A stretch of 64,000 nt of DNA from Alisma plantago-aquatica. Taxonomy: Eukaryota; Streptophyta; Magnoliopsida; Alismatales; Alismataceae. Positions within the stretch are counted from its first letter, which is position 1. The number at the start of each line of letters is the position of its first letter. The stretch lies in contig OY856410.1 of assembly GCA_963693085.1 (NCBI GenBank), forward strand, positions 560,407,906 to 560,471,905. The letters are read 5' to 3'. This document shows positions 34,067 through 45,650 of the stretch, piece by piece. The position numbers and the translations under genes are program-made. Under the pieces are notes generated by a model. The model made no database searches and was not told the origin of the DNA. It saw only the letters and a list, made by a program, of their open reading frames with translations.

Positions 34067-34266
34067 CAAGGAAAAATGACACTGTTAAGAACCTGAGTCC
34101 ACTTACTATAACCATGTGCCTCAAGCTCAACAGTGTTACATTAAGCTTGCTACCCTGAGTTTGTATAAAATAGTTCGTTTTGACACATCCAGTTTGCTAA
34201 CTCGACTATACAATCTATTCAAGCACCCAGGAAGAAGCAACTTGTTTGACTTTACTCCTTTTCACC

Positions 34267-35583
34267 ATGCCGCCTCATGTGGACGTTACCCTTTCTGGAG
34301 ATGAGCGCAACACAAGGAATGAACACCACCCACCTCCACCAGGCACAGATGAAGATAGAGATGGTCGTTACAATGACGGTCATCAATATGAAGAATGAGA
34401 GGAAGAGCACGAACAACGACATGATGATGATCATTGTGAAGATGATCGTCACTATGAGGAATGTCACCATCACCGCAGGCATAGAAGAAACAATAACAAC
34501 CATAACTACGAATCTGAAAGGAATCACAACCGTAGGGATAGTGATAGCGACGACGATGAGGAAGGGAAGACCCTTCGTGAGTTGGTAGCAACAATGGACA
34601 ATGAGTCAAGATGTTTGATCGTTGTACCAAACTTCACCGCAACAAACTTTGAGTTAAAACCAGCTGTCATATCTATGATCTAGAACAAACCTTTTTGAGG
34701 GAACTCAAGGGAGAATACATACCACCATCTTGATGCTTTCAAGAACATTTGCGACACCATTAAGATGAGGGGTGTCCCACAAGAAGTGATTTACTGCAAG
34801 GGTTTCAACTTCTCCTTGGAGGATAAGGCTCTCTCTTGGTATCTAAATCTTCCCCACCAGTCTATAGATGGATGGAGACCCCTGGAAGATGCCTTTGTCA
34901 CAAATTTTTATCCTAATCAGAGGACCATCTGTAACATGTAGAAGATAACATCTTTTGCACAAAAGCCAAGAGAAAACTTGCACGAGGCATGGGAGCGTTA
35001 CCAAGAATATTTGAGGTATTGCCCACATCATAACTACTGTACGAGATTCCTGGTGACCACCTTTTATAATGGACTGACTCATACGGAGAGGACTTCTTTG
35101 AATGCTGCCACAGGCAGTGACTTCTTGGGGAAAAAGCCAAGCATGACTATGAAGATTATAGAAAACATGGATGCGCTTCAAGCAGGAGTAGACTATGAAA
35201 GGAATGATAGAGGCACATCAAAGAAGATAGGATCTGAGGGACCATCCATGAAAGCCAAGGCTTTAGAAACTATAACCGCCCAAATCTATAAAATAGCAAC
35301 TGAAGTCAAACAACTGAAAGATACTGGGGGCAAACGAAAGAAGCACACCGAAAAGGTGATGAAGTGTGTCACCTGTGGTGAAGGAGGACACGGAGTCAAT
35401 AACTGTATCTACACCAGACCTAAACAGAGTGAGGACAGTGAAAGCGAAGAAGAGTCTACACATAATGTTTTCTATGCCAACTTAAAGAGGCGAGATCACC
35501 CTGGTTTCAACTATGGGAACAAGGATGCGGCCGAGAATTCACAACAGCTGGGGAATTCACAAAAGCCACTGCCTAGATTCTAA
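34267..35583 (+). pseudogene. Athila-type gag
   Basis: Start ATG at 34267 in the frame later shared by the 34978-35583 stretch. The N-terminal part is rich in Asp, His, Arg and Asn (about residues 10-100), unlike typical gag. Then NFELKPAVISMI, AFKNICDTIKMRGVP, FSLEDKALSWYLNLP, ENLHEAWERYQEYLRYCPHH and FYNGLT follow the Athila/Tat gag order. A zinc knuckle CVTCGEGGHGVNNC lies near 35365. In-frame stops occur near 34399, 34681, 34696 and 34938, and the frame ends at 35581. It would package the element RNA in particles. Confidence 0.88.
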
Positions 35584-36161
35584 AAGAGAAGAGGACAAGC
35601 ACCGTATACTCAAACAACCAATTACCAGATAAATAAGAATAACTACTCAACACAAAGTAGGAACCAAACTTGCTAAGGGGTAGGACCGAGCCAAGGAACA
35701 AGTCAAAGTCAAGGACAGGGGCAAGGAAAAGATAACAACCAACCAGACTTAGTAACTCAACTATTCGATTTTTCTAAGAGGCAAGATACTGTGAACGACC
35801 AACTAGCACAAAGTGCCCTTGCCAATTCTGGCATCCTAACAACTATGCAAGTCTAGATGGCAGATATGCAAACGCATCAACGCTAGATAGACCAACAGCT
35901 CGTGCAGTTGGATGAGTTAGTAAAGAACCCCTCAGGAAAGATTCTATCAAACACAGAGACTAAAAAAGTGGGTACCCTCCAATCAGGGAGGACATTGATC
36001 AATTCTAGAATGGGAAACGACAAAGAGGAAGAAAAAGTTGAGGAACCCAACAGGAGAAAGAAGTTTCTTCCAAGAAGTCTGCTGACAGGAAGAGATATGT
36101 TGAAAAAAGTCGTGAGAAAAGTGGAGGAGCTAGGGATCCTGATCCCATAGAAGAAATCTTT
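35584..36161 (+). pseudogene. Gag-protease linker of the Athila-like element
   Basis: Contains the recognisable Athila segment at 35902-36000 with LDELVKNPSGKILSNTETKK followed by LQSGRTL. The rest is Gln/Asn-rich and carries stops. The reverse-strand open stretches here are shadows. Confidence 0.7.
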
Positions 36162-36875
36162 ATGAACAAAATCCCATATGCACCAAGAATCCCATTTCCA
36201 TATAAGCTTATCAAGGCCCACCTGAGGAAAAGATATGAAAGGTTCATGGAGGTAGTAAAGAAACTGCATATAGATGTCCCGTTTCTGGATGCTTTGGAGG
36301 AGATGCTGACATACACTAAGTTTTTCAAGGACCTTATTACAAAGAGAAGGACAGGAAACCACGTCAAAATGGTACACCTGGAAAACATGTCCAATGCGTT
36401 TGTTCAGGCTGAACTACCTACCAAGAAGAAAGACCCAGGGGCTTTTAACATCCCTTTTTATGTTGGAGACAACGTCGAAAGGAAGGGACTGGCAGATTTG
36501 AGAGCCAGCATAAGCCTGATGCCCCTGTGTTTAACACAAAGATTGGGATTGACCGATATGGTAAAGACAAGTATGTGGATAGAACTAGCTGATCACACTT
36601 TTAAGAGACTAGTGGGTATAGTGGAAGACGTCCCGATACATGTGGGACGATTCTTCGTACCTTGTGATATTATTGTGATAGATACTGTGGAGGACCCAAA
36701 GTGTTTGATAATCTTTGGACGACCTTTTCAAGATATTGTAAGAGCCCTGATAGATGTTGCGGGAGGCATCATAACCCTTCAAGTCGGAAGTGACCACATT
36801 GACTTCAAAGTGAAGGATGCTATGAAGGGGCCATCTCTTTCCGAGTCAGTCTACTTCATGGACATCTATAACTAG
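36162..36875 (+). pseudogene. Athila-type retroviral aspartic protease
   Basis: A clean 237-residue stretch. Early motifs IPYAPRIPFPYKL and FMEVVKKLHIDVPFLDALEEM are the Athila lead-in to the protease. The active-site region reads GLADLRASISLMPLCL around residues 110-125; the family has DLGAS, so the glycine after Asp-Leu is arginine here. MWIELADHTFKRLVGIVEDV, VPCDIIVID and CLIIFGRPF follow in family order. The protease cuts the gag-pol precursor. Intact in frame but probably inactive at this site. It ends with a stop before the RT frame. Confidence 0.88.
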
Positions 36876-36908
36876 TATTGTGAAGAGATTCAAGAAGAGA
36901 AAGCCATT

Positions 36909-37892
36909 GTGGACCCACTTATGAGGGCCTTAAACAACCCAAATCCTTTGATGGAAGACCCTGAAGTGGTTGAGATACTAGATTATCTTAACCAAGGTGA
37001 AGAAAGTCTCAACGATGATAAAGAAATGATAGAGACAATGAATTACGCTTCTTTGGAACATTCAAAAAAAGAGTTAGAAGCTCCGAAGCCAAAGCCGAAA
37101 CTAAATCCACTACTAGAAGGGCTGAAGTACGAGTTCCTGGATGAGGAAAGAAGGAATCCCGTCATCATCAATGCTAAACTCACAAAAGAACAATGGGAAA
37201 GAATCCTGGAAGAGTTGAGAGAGCATAAAAGAGCTATTGGACATTCAGTTGAGGATATCAAGGGACTGAATCCAGCTCTGTGCATGTACAGGATAAACTT
37301 AGAAGAATCGGCAAGACCGTTGGTGCAACCTCAAAGGAAATTGAACCAAATGTTGAAGGAAGTAGTCAAGAAGGCGATATTGAAGCTACATGATGCGGGA
37401 ATCATATACCCAATAAGAGACAACAATTGGGTGAACCCCATTCATGTAGTACCTAAGAAGGGTGCAACGACTGTGGTGAAGGGAGATAACAGTGATGAAG
37501 TCACCACCAGAACTATCACAGGATGGAGAATGTGTATTGATTATAGAAAGCTAAATTTGGCCACAAAGAAAGACCATTTTCCCTTACCATTTATTGATCA
37601 AGTCCTTGAAAGACTTGCCCACCATGATTACTTCTGCTTCTTAGATGGTTATTCTGGATTCTATCAAGTCCTGATACACCTAGATGATCAAGAGAACATG
37701 ACATTTACATGCATCTATGGCACGTACGCCTTCAGAAGAATGCCCTTCATCTTATGCAATGATCCTACAACTTTCAAACGTCGCATGATTTCCATGTTCT
37801 CTGACTTCTTAGAAGATATAGTTGAAGTGTTTATGGATGACTTCTCTGTTTATGAAAAAGATTTTGATGCTTTCCTAAGAAATTGTCCCTGA
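36909..37892 (+). pseudogene. Athila-type reverse transcriptase (main part)
   Basis: 327-residue stretch. Order: LNPLLEGLKYEFLDEE, AIGHSVEDIKGLNPALCMYR, VVKKAILKLHDAGIIYPI, NWVNPIHVVPKKGA, WRMCIDYRKLN, FPLPFIDQVLERLA, FLDGYSGFYQV, TFTCIYGTYAFRRMPF and the catalytic box VFMDDFSVY near residue 312. This is the Ty3/gypsy RT series in Athila form. It ends at a stop after the catalytic box, and the thumb continues in another frame at 37918, so one frameshift separates them. Confidence 0.92.
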
Positions 37893-38670
37893 TCTGCAAA
37901 GATGCGAAGAGAAACATTTGGTCTTGAACTGGGAGAAGTGCCACTTTATGGTTCAGAGTGGCATTTTCCTAGGACACAAGGTCTCCAAGAAAGGCATCGA
38001 GGTGGATTTGAGCAAGATCGAAGCCATCTCTAAGCTCCCTCCACCAAAATCCATGATAGGAGTAAGAAGTTTCCTGGGTCATGCTGGATATTATAGGAGG
38101 TTCATTAAAGACTTCTCGAAGATATTGAAGCCCCTTTCAAATTTGCTGATCAAGGACACAATGTTTGAGTTCGATGACGAGTGTTCAAAAACTTTTGAGA
38201 CCCTAAAAGAGGCTTTAACCTCTGCACCGATCTTGCAAGCTCCAGACTGGGAGCTACCTTTTGAAATAATGTGCGACACAAGTGATTATGCCATAGGTGT
38301 AGTCCTAGGGAAGAAGAAAGACCGAAAGCACCATGTCATATGTTATGCTAGTCGTACGCTGGACGAAGCCCAAGTGAACTACACCACTACCAAGAAGGAG
38401 ATGTTAGCGATTGTTTTCACGTTTGATAAATTCCAATCATACCTTATAGGAGCCAAGGTTAAGGTTTATACTAACCATGGGGCTATATGCTATCTCATGC
38501 AAAAGAAAGACACAAAGCCAAGACTACTAAGGTGGGCCCTATTATTACAAGAATTTGATCATGAAATCATTGATAAGAAAGGAAAAGAAAATGTGATCGC
38601 AAACCACTTGTCTAGAATAGTTTTAGATGAGGAGAATCAGTTATCGGTGAATGACAATTATGCTGATTAA
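37893..38670 (+). pseudogene. Athila-type RT thumb and RNase H
   Basis: 250 residues from 37918. [20 protein letters not shown] and [20 protein letters not shown] are the RT thumb; [48 protein letters not shown] and [19 protein letters not shown] are RNase H. The usual YTDH has become YTNH, replacing a catalytic Asp. It ends with [11 protein letters not shown] as in the family. Its reading frame differs from the RT part. Confidence 0.9.
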
Positions 38671-38679
38671 GCCCTGCTG

Positions 38680-40043
38680 ATGGCTCAGTCCGATGAGCCA
38701 AGTCTTCCATGGTTTGTAGATATCTGTAACTATCTATCTTGTGGCCATATTCCACCGGACATAACATACAACCAGAAAAAGAAGCTCTTCTATGATGTTA
38801 AGAACTATTACTGGGATGACCCACTACTGTTTAAGAGGTGTTTTGAAAATTTGTATCAAAGCTGTATACCAGAGGAGGAAGTCCCGTTGATCCTAAAAGA
38901 ATGCCATTCTTCGCCGTATGGAGGACATCACAGTGGAGAAAGGCTAGCTGCTGCTTCAATCTGGGTTTTACTAGCTCACCATGTTCAAAGACACAACATC
39001 TTTTGTCAAGGCTTGCAAGGAATGCCAACTTACTGGAAATATCAGTAAGAGGAGCGAGATGCCTATGGACGACTAGGTGGAAGTAGAAATCTTTGATGTC
39101 TGGGGAATAGACTACATGGGTCCTTTCCCATCATCAAAAGGATATCAGTACATTTTTGTGGCTGTTGACTACGTGTCAAAATGGGTAGAGGTTGTAACGA
39201 CCCAAACTTGCGATTCTAAATCTGTGATCATTTTATTTGAGAAAACCATTTTTCCATGCTTCGGAGTGCCTCACACTGTCATAAGCGATGGTGGATCACA
39301 TTTTGGAGAAAACCAGTTTGAGGCACTATTAAAGAAGTACGGGGTAAAGCACAAAGTTTCTACACCCTATCACCCTCAAACCTCAGGACAAGTAGAGGTA
39401 TCCAACTGACAGATTAAATAGATTTTGGAGAAAACGGTCAGCCGCGCTCGGAAGGACTGGTCCATGAAGCTTGATGATGCTCTCTAGGCCTATAGGACAA
39501 CTTATAAAACACCAATAGGCATGACGTTATACATATTAATCTATGGTAAGTCCTGCCACCTACCGTTGGAACTCAAGCATAAATCCCTTTGGGCGATCAA
39601 GTTTCTAAACATGGATTTGGAGAAGGCAGGACAGAAAGATTCCTATAGCTACAGGAGCTCGAGGAGCTGATTGCATGCTTACAAGAATGCTAGAATCTAT
39701 AAACAAAAGAACTAAGGTGTGGCATGCTGCCCACCTCAAGAACAAGGACGTTCGTGAAGGAAACAAAGTGCTTCTCTTCCATTCAAGCATTATGCTCTTC
39801 CCTGGAAAGCTTAGAACAAGATGGTCATGCCCCTTTTCTGTGGTGAAGATCTACCCATCATGAATGATGGAGATTCAGGGAGAGAAAACTGGAATCTTCA
39901 AGGTCAATGGCCATAAGGTAAAAATATTTTATGAAAATGAGGCTTTTGTGCAAAGATCTGAGATCAATTTGGAGGAACCAGATCAGCCACCTGAGAAAAG
40001 GAATGAAGAGTTGCCACATCCAGCTGAAGGACCCAAGGAGTGA
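38680..40043 (+). pseudogene. Athila-type integrase
   Basis: 38680-39048 gives the zinc-binding part (ECHSSPYGGHHSGERLAAAS, then a Cys pair in another frame near 39013-39030). 39077-39409 gives the core: [31 protein letters not shown] and [15 protein letters not shown], which supply D, D and E. Downstream pieces include AYRTTYKTPIGMT near 39490 and GEKTGIFKVNGHKVK near 39880, the end of Athila pol. Stops and frame changes break it at about 39049, 39409, 39420, 39486 and after. Integrase inserts element DNA into chromosomes. Confidence 0.9.
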
Positions 40044-40084
40044 AGAATTATGAAGTCTAGCTAGAGACTTTAAAACAAACGCTT

Positions 40085-40102
40085 CTTGGGAGGAAACCCA
40101 AG
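40085..40102 (+). other. Small hairpin after pol
   Basis: CTTGGG and CCCAAG around a 6-base loop, just after the end of integrase. Plant Athila/Tat elements commonly show a similar hairpin in this position. Confidence 0.55.
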
Positions 40103-40224
40103 TTTTTGCTATTTTCTTAAAGCTTTGTTTTCTCTTCCCTTTTCGTTTTGGTTAGTTTTCTACTCTTTTAAGTGATGTAAAAATACAACTTTTGAGTAGT
40201 TGATGATTTAACTAAGGAAATGAC

Positions 40225-40439
40225 CTTTGTTTTGATCTGATCGCGGTCTGAACTGCAGTCGCGGTGTAGCCTTGCATCGAACAAGACTGCGACCCGCAGT
40301 GACATGATTAGACGCCTAGACCATGACCCACGGTTACTCTTGGAAGGAAATAGACCGTGGCCGTGGTTGTGCTTTGAGTACACCGCGATCGCGGTCATTC
40401 CCTCTGATCGACAACTCGCGGTCGTGTTAGTATATATAT
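40225..40439 (+). promoter_or_regulatory. Internal palindrome array plus TATA-like box (module 1)
   Basis: GATCGCGGTC, CAGTCGCGGTG, GACCGTGGCCG, CGCGATCGCGGTC and CTCGCGGTCGTG motifs are followed directly by TATATATAT at 40431-40439. This repeats the arrangement seen in U3 of the LTR. It lies between pol and the third coding region, so it may be an internal promoter. No reading frame is credible here. Confidence 0.5.
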
Positions 40440-40884
40440 CCTTAAACCCTCATCTCTCAAACTCTTTTTGCTTCTAGCTTTCCCGAGTCTAAGATAAACC
40501 CTGATTCTACGCTCTGCCGTGACCGACGAACCACCGCAGCTGCAAAGTCGATTGCCGCACCTTCCTTCTTTGATTCCACCATCAGAACCATCGAACAAGG
40601 TAACAGGAAAACCCCCTTTTTACACTTCTAAATCGCCAATTCTCCGATTTTATCCACCACCGACTTAGTCCCTCAACCAGACCGATTTTTCTGATTCGAC
40701 CATCGACGGCTTCCAGTCGTGCCGCTGCCAGTTTTTCACGGCCTTCCTGATACCCTAACCGCCCTAATGGCGGCATATATAAACAACAGCTAAAAACCCC
40801 AAAAACATCAATAATGATACAACCACCCACCGGTGAGGTGAGGGGCAGATAAATAGATAGAGAAAGGAATAAGAACGGTCAGAT
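40440..40884. other. Stretch between the two internal modules
   Basis: CT-rich leader-like sequence after the TATA-like box, with CCCTAA- and CTCTCAAACTC-type runs. No open frame with recognisable product. Confidence 0.45.
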
Positions 40885-41195
40885 GAAGAAGGATCGCGGC
40901 TCGCGGTCATCACCTCTACAACCGTGACCACAGTGTGTTCATCAACCCTAACCCGGCCGCGGTGTTCACTCCAACTACAAGTTACTACGGGTCGCGGTGT
41001 AGGAGAGTGGTAGTCGAGGTTGTGGCCCCCTGAGCCGCGACCTGGCCAAGGCAAGGAAGAAGACCGCAATCCTAGTCACAACCACGACCGCGATCCCTTC
41101 TTAGTAAACCGTGACTGCGACCTCCTTCAGTGACCACGACCGCGGTGTCCTTTGAGTTACTAACAAGAATGCAGGTTGCAGTCCTTATATATATT
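40885..41195 (+). promoter_or_regulatory. Internal palindrome array plus TATA-like box (module 2)
   Basis: GATCGCGGCTCGCGGTC, GGGTCGCGGTG, CCACGACCGCGATC and CCACGACCGCGGTG motifs are followed by TTATATATATT at 41185-41195, about 110 bases before the third coding region opens. Confidence 0.5.
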
Positions 41196-41756
41196 AACAA
41201 ACTTAATAATTAAAAAGTTGCTGAATACAAACCCAGATAATTGCAATAAGATTGTCTCTGATTAAACCAATTATAAACTAATGCATTATTGAAACCTTGC
41301 AGAATGTTTTCTTCAGAGAACAGTGACCCCATTTTCAAGAAGGCAACATCCCTAAAGGAGGTGAAGAAGATAGTGGGGGATTTGATAGCAGCACTCAAGT
41401 GGAATACTTTCCTCCTAGAGGCCAAACGAGTTGAGGTGCAGCTAAGGCTAGAACAATATCAACAAATATTGGGAAACATGACAATGGAGGACTCCACTCA
41501 TGAAACAGAACAAACTGAGCAGACAGAGACTTCCGAGTATCAACCTAGGTAGTCAGAGAACTGAGTCCAAGGGAAGAAGAGAAAGGCTGCGCCAAAGGGA
41601 TCCCAGAGCAGCAAAAAGATAAAACCATTGGGTGTTGAGAAGCCAAGGGAACAAAAGACAAGCAAAGCCAAGGAAGTCATAGGGGAGACATCGACACAAT
41701 CCGGTGAACCCCAGTTTGTGCCAAGGAACATCGTACACCAGTCTACCTATGACTAG

Positions 41757-42684
41757 ATGTACCAAAATAAGGAATTGTTCCATACCCGTTACCTGGACGT
41801 AGAAGATTTCAAAAAGATGGGAATCTATGACATGACAGTGAAATTCCTGGAAGGTGCAAACTTACACACTTTATGCACACCAGAGGTGAAGTCTTACAAG
41901 AAGCTGACTGTGGAGTTTCTGTCTTTGCTTAAGAAGGTCACTACCAGTAGTGAAACAAGAAGGGTAGGAGGCGGAGATTATAAACTACAAGTAAGGCTTG
42001 GAGGCGAGTCTCACATAACCACAGAGGTGATGCTGAACAAAATATTTACAAAGACGGAGGAACAAGCCAAAGCCTGCTCCACCGCCCCGAGAGAAAAAGA
42101 AGCAGTCACCAATGAAAGAAACCAGATGTGGGAAAAGCTGACTGGAGAGGAGGAGCACAGCTCAAAGAACTCTAAGGCCTCACTGATCACCTCGTGCTTT
42201 ATTTGCACAATGAAGAAAATCACTGCCTACACAATTTACATGAGATAAAAAATGGGAATAGATAGCAAAGGATATCTGTTCCTAATATGATCAATGTTTA
42301 ATGATAAACAAAAAGCTGGTTAATATCGGGAAGATACTAATCGAGCATTTATCAATAGCAGTAGGCGGGGATGCAAAGAGGAACTCTGCCAACTACATGG
42401 GTGGCCAGATAACAAAAATTGCCAAATACCTAATGGACGAAGGAGATGTCCTGAAGTATGAAGAAATGGAGGGACAACAAAGAATAGACATCAAGTCCCT
42501 TATTAGCATAGGTATTCTGGAACAGAAGGGGAGAAGTTGTACTTCAGGCAAAGTGGGACAAAAAGACTCCTTCCCCTTCCTGAAATGGCATTCTATGATG
42601 CCCACAAGATGCAGCCAAATCACGATGACATCGAAAAGATGTGCTCTGGGGCATTGTAGGCCAGCACGAGTACAAACCCAATAA
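41757..42684 (+). pseudogene. ATHILA/putative plant transposon protein domain
   Basis: 41757-42248 shows HTRYLDVEDFKKMGIYDMTV, LKSYKKLTVEFLS-like sequence and YKLQVRLGGESHITTEVMLN. After a frame change, 42301-42550 shows GGQITKIAKYLMDEG and IDIKSLISIGIL. This is the order of the domain annotated as ATHILA ORF-1 or putative plant transposon protein: a tyrosine/leucine-rich first half, a RL-type strand, then a GG-I-IA segment. Its function is not known. In Athila relatives it is encoded outside gag-pol. The linker 42124-42300 is Glu/Ser-rich with stops. Confidence 0.7.
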
Positions 42685-42773
42685 TTACAGCTGGAGAAAG
42701 TAGTGCTTAAGCTGTATTGAAAGAGAAAATGAGCATAGAGCTACAGAAGAAGTTGGCAGTGTAGAAAAAGAAA

Positions 42774-43274
42774 ATGACAGATACAACTGCACCGCCAACC
42801 GAAAGGCTAACAGTTGTAGAACAACCCACCCCCATGGTTCCACCTCTAGAAGGACCAGTGGAAATTCCAGAACCCACACCTCTTGAGCCACACAAAGAAG
42901 CGACTACTATGGAGACAGAGGTAGAGAAAGAGGGAGGCACAACAGCCGACCCACACCCCGACAAAGAACCAGAGACAGAGCCAGAAGGACAAGGCTCCCA
43001 AGCCATAGCAGATATGGAGTTTAGTGGAGCAGAGATGGACCCACAAGACAAATCAAAGGAGAAAGAACAAGGTCCACCTCCGCCGCCTCCACAACCTATG
43101 GTGCCAAGCTCGTCAATGATGTGCATGGAGCATCAGCTGCACCAGCAACAACAACATGCACCTTCCTTCGAAGGTGCATTAGGTATACAACTTGATGCTA
43201 TGTGGGAACACATGCATCAAACTAACACAATAAATAAAACCATCTCTTCTTCTTTGTTTGTGCTAACAACGTAG
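42774..43274 (+). pseudogene. Proline/acid-rich segment of the third coding region
   Basis: 166 residues rich in Pro, Glu and Thr (PTPMVPPLEGPVEIPEPTP near residue 20, then acidic repeats), with a poly-Pro run and a Gln-rich run (HQLHQQQQHA) near the end. Probably a disordered linker. It is in the same frame as the segments on both sides. Confidence 0.6.
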
Positions 43275-44381
43275 GTACATTTCATTGATGAAAGGACAAA
43301 AGCACTCTCTGACTTCATCTAAGAAGTTATAAGAAACCAATGGATGATGATGGGAATGCTAAAAAACATGAAGGACGAGATGGAAGACCTATAGAAAGAG
43401 AGGCATGCCATCCGAGCCGACAATTAACACATGCGTCGGGGCTACGATGCAACAATGGCTAACCTTGAAGAAGAGCACCAACGCTTAGCAGAGGACCGCC
43501 AAAAGCTCGAGAAGGAACACGAAGAACTCGATAATAGGAGGAAGAAAAAGAAGACCAAGCGCTCAGCAAGTCCAACACACTCCTCATCCAACCCTTCCAG
43601 CCACAATGACAATGACGATGACAACATGGGAGGGATGGGAATGGGAGCGGACACGCTAAAAGAAGGAAGTGACAACACAAAAATAGCACCAGCAGCTGAG
43701 CCAAGAAGAGATGAGCCACTACAATGGTTGAGTTCCCCCTACAACAAACACACAAAGAAAAATACGACATTGTCAAGGGAGCTCGACCTCAATTGCAATA
43801 CCGAAGAATGCCAAGACGAAGCTGCTGAAGACGGTGGGAAACCAATAGAGCATCAATTCACCCTGCCTACACATGCAATGATGCTAGAAGAGTAGATTGC
43901 TGCTGCACATCATGTAGAAGTGGCCACCAAACTCAACGCAATAGGAGTAGCATAGCTCAATAGAATGTTAGCTGAGCTGGGTCCCAGACTCAAAGAGAGC
44001 AGTGAGTTCCTCCTATTCCAACCACATCACCATCATAGTGACTATCTCTATGATGGGAAGATGGAGGCAACTCTGGTAATGATGGCAGACACCAAGCTAG
44101 GACAAACTTCTGAGGAGAGCCATGTCAAAGACAACATAGCTGCTGAAGCTTCCTCAAAAGTAGCTGAACAGGTAGCCACTACACAATCATCGCACAAGGT
44201 GGCTGAACAAGTGGGCAAGGCCATGCTGACAATAGATGAAACTTTGACACCTTTGGCACATGAAGCAACATTCGACGATGAAGATGGCAGACTGACAACC
44301 TTGTTTACAAATGAGCCAACTAGGGAGCGGAGTGCACCAGCTAAAGCAAAAACACTTGGAGCAACTCCCCCTCTACCTTGA
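43275..44381 (+). pseudogene. Coiled-coil segment of the third coding region
   Basis: 43431-43895 opens with a charged heptad-like stretch (NLEEEHQRLAEDRQKLEKEH) followed by a basic cluster RRKKKKTKR that could be a nuclear localisation signal, then acidic and Asn/Asp-rich sequence. 43965-44381 continues in the same frame with Ala/Glu-rich helices. Four stops between 43272 and 43425 replace Gln-like positions. No known domain is recognised. Confidence 0.55.
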
Positions 44382-44393
44382 AAGATAAAAGAA

Positions 44394-45089
44394 ATGGACA
44401 TGAATGCGGTATCACAAATCACATGTAGAGACATCCACATATTGGCAGATGTCCTCAGTAACGATCTACTCGGGTCAGACATACTATATAACAATAAGGG
44501 TAGATGTCTGTCCAGAGACCACTTCCAAGGTATATTCATGAAGAAGGTGCGAGTACATAAAAGACTATTCAATGTACTCTATGCCACATTCCTAGAAGAA
44601 TTCCTGCACCCGGACAAGCTACAACTGGTTTTCAACGGGACAACACATCTAGCCAACCTCCTCTACAACGAAGACTACAAGGCAAGAGATGTAGCCGAAC
44701 TGAAGACATCAGTTCGGTGGAAGGAAACTAGATATGTGGTGCTGCCCATAAAGAATGTAAAGCATTGGGCATTGATAGTCGTCGATCTGTATGAACGAAA
44801 AACGATTGTGCTCAATTGCTGTACAGCTGAACTGGACAAAAAATCACTGGTCTACAAGAGGAAGGACACTAGATATGCCTTAAAGATACTACTGCATCTA
44901 CAACAAGCAATCAAGGATGTAGATAACAAATTTCAAGGGTCTTGGAAACTCTTCTCAAATAATAAGAAAGTCCCTCAAGAAGAGGCTAGTTCGGGGGATT
45001 GCACCTTCATAGTACTACGAATGATGGAGGCCATCAACAAGGGCATCCCCTTGAAAGATCTAGACAATGAAGACCTACATGGACTGTGA
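44394..45089 (+). pseudogene. Ulp1-like C48 cysteine protease domain 1
   Basis: 231 residues. The C-terminal half follows the C48 layout: strand YVVLPIKNVKHWALIVVDLY with His124-Trp125, strand KTIVLNC with Asn141 where the family has catalytic Asp, then PQEEASSGDCTFIVLRMMEA with Gln195 and Cys203 (oxyanion Gln and nucleophile Cys). The usual DCG reads DCT. Upstream DHFQGIFMKKVRV fits the N-terminal part. C48 enzymes remove SUMO or related modifiers from proteins. His, Gln and Cys are kept, but Asn for Asp leaves activity doubtful. It follows the coiled-coil segment in frame. Confidence 0.75.
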
Positions 45090-45650
45090 GGTATGTATGC
45101 TATGGAGGTCATCTATTACCGTCGATTCTTCAACGATCCGATGATGCCTTCAGAAGCTGTACCCCAGAGGCTTCACATGGACATCCCCCTACCTGAAAAG
45201 GTCACTTGGAGGGAGTAGCTAAAGACCATGTGGGTTGATCCAACTGAGCCAGCCAGGGCTATGACTTGGAAAGAAGGCTGGCATGAAAGCTCTGGAGAAG
45301 CTACAAAACAGACGTCAGATGATGGAACAAAGCAACCTCCAGTATCTGTAGTCCCTAAAAAACAGCCTCCAAGGGAACAACCTGAGGAAGAAGAGGTTGA
45401 AGAAGAAAACCTGGGCGGTGCAAGACCAGACAGACCGGTAGGAGAAATTACACCTTCTTTCAAGAATTTCGACAGATGGAGCTGCCTTAGTCTGTCTTTG
45501 GAAGAACTGACTATAATTATGAGTTCTTTGAAATAAGATGATTCGCCGGGAGATGTCAACTTTGAGAGAGATGACAATTGCGTGCTAAAAGATGACCTTC
45601 GAGAAATGTTGAAAATAGGAGGATACCTTTCCGTAAGTATGATGTCAGCT
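45090..45650 (+). pseudogene. Linker between the two Ulp1-like domains
   Basis: In the same frame as domain 1, after a stop at 45087-45089. It has a helical start (GMYAMEVIYYRRFFNDP), a stop near 45218, then a Lys/Glu/Pro-rich linker (45228-45536) with an acidic run EEEEVEEENLGG and a DRW-type segment. Probably flexible. Confidence 0.55.

Noticed and set aside
34252..34630. Hydrophobic minus-strand frame (possible membrane protein)
   Set aside because: Antisense of the Asp/His-rich gag N terminus; His and Asp codons reverse to Met, Val and Ile.
41540..41783. Minus-strand hydrophobic frames as membrane proteins
   Set aside because: Antisense shadows of the lysine-rich N terminus of the third ORF.
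42707..43126. Minus-strand Gly/Ser-rich 139-codon frame
   Set aside because: It is the antisense of the proline/acid-rich segment of the Athila-like third ORF.
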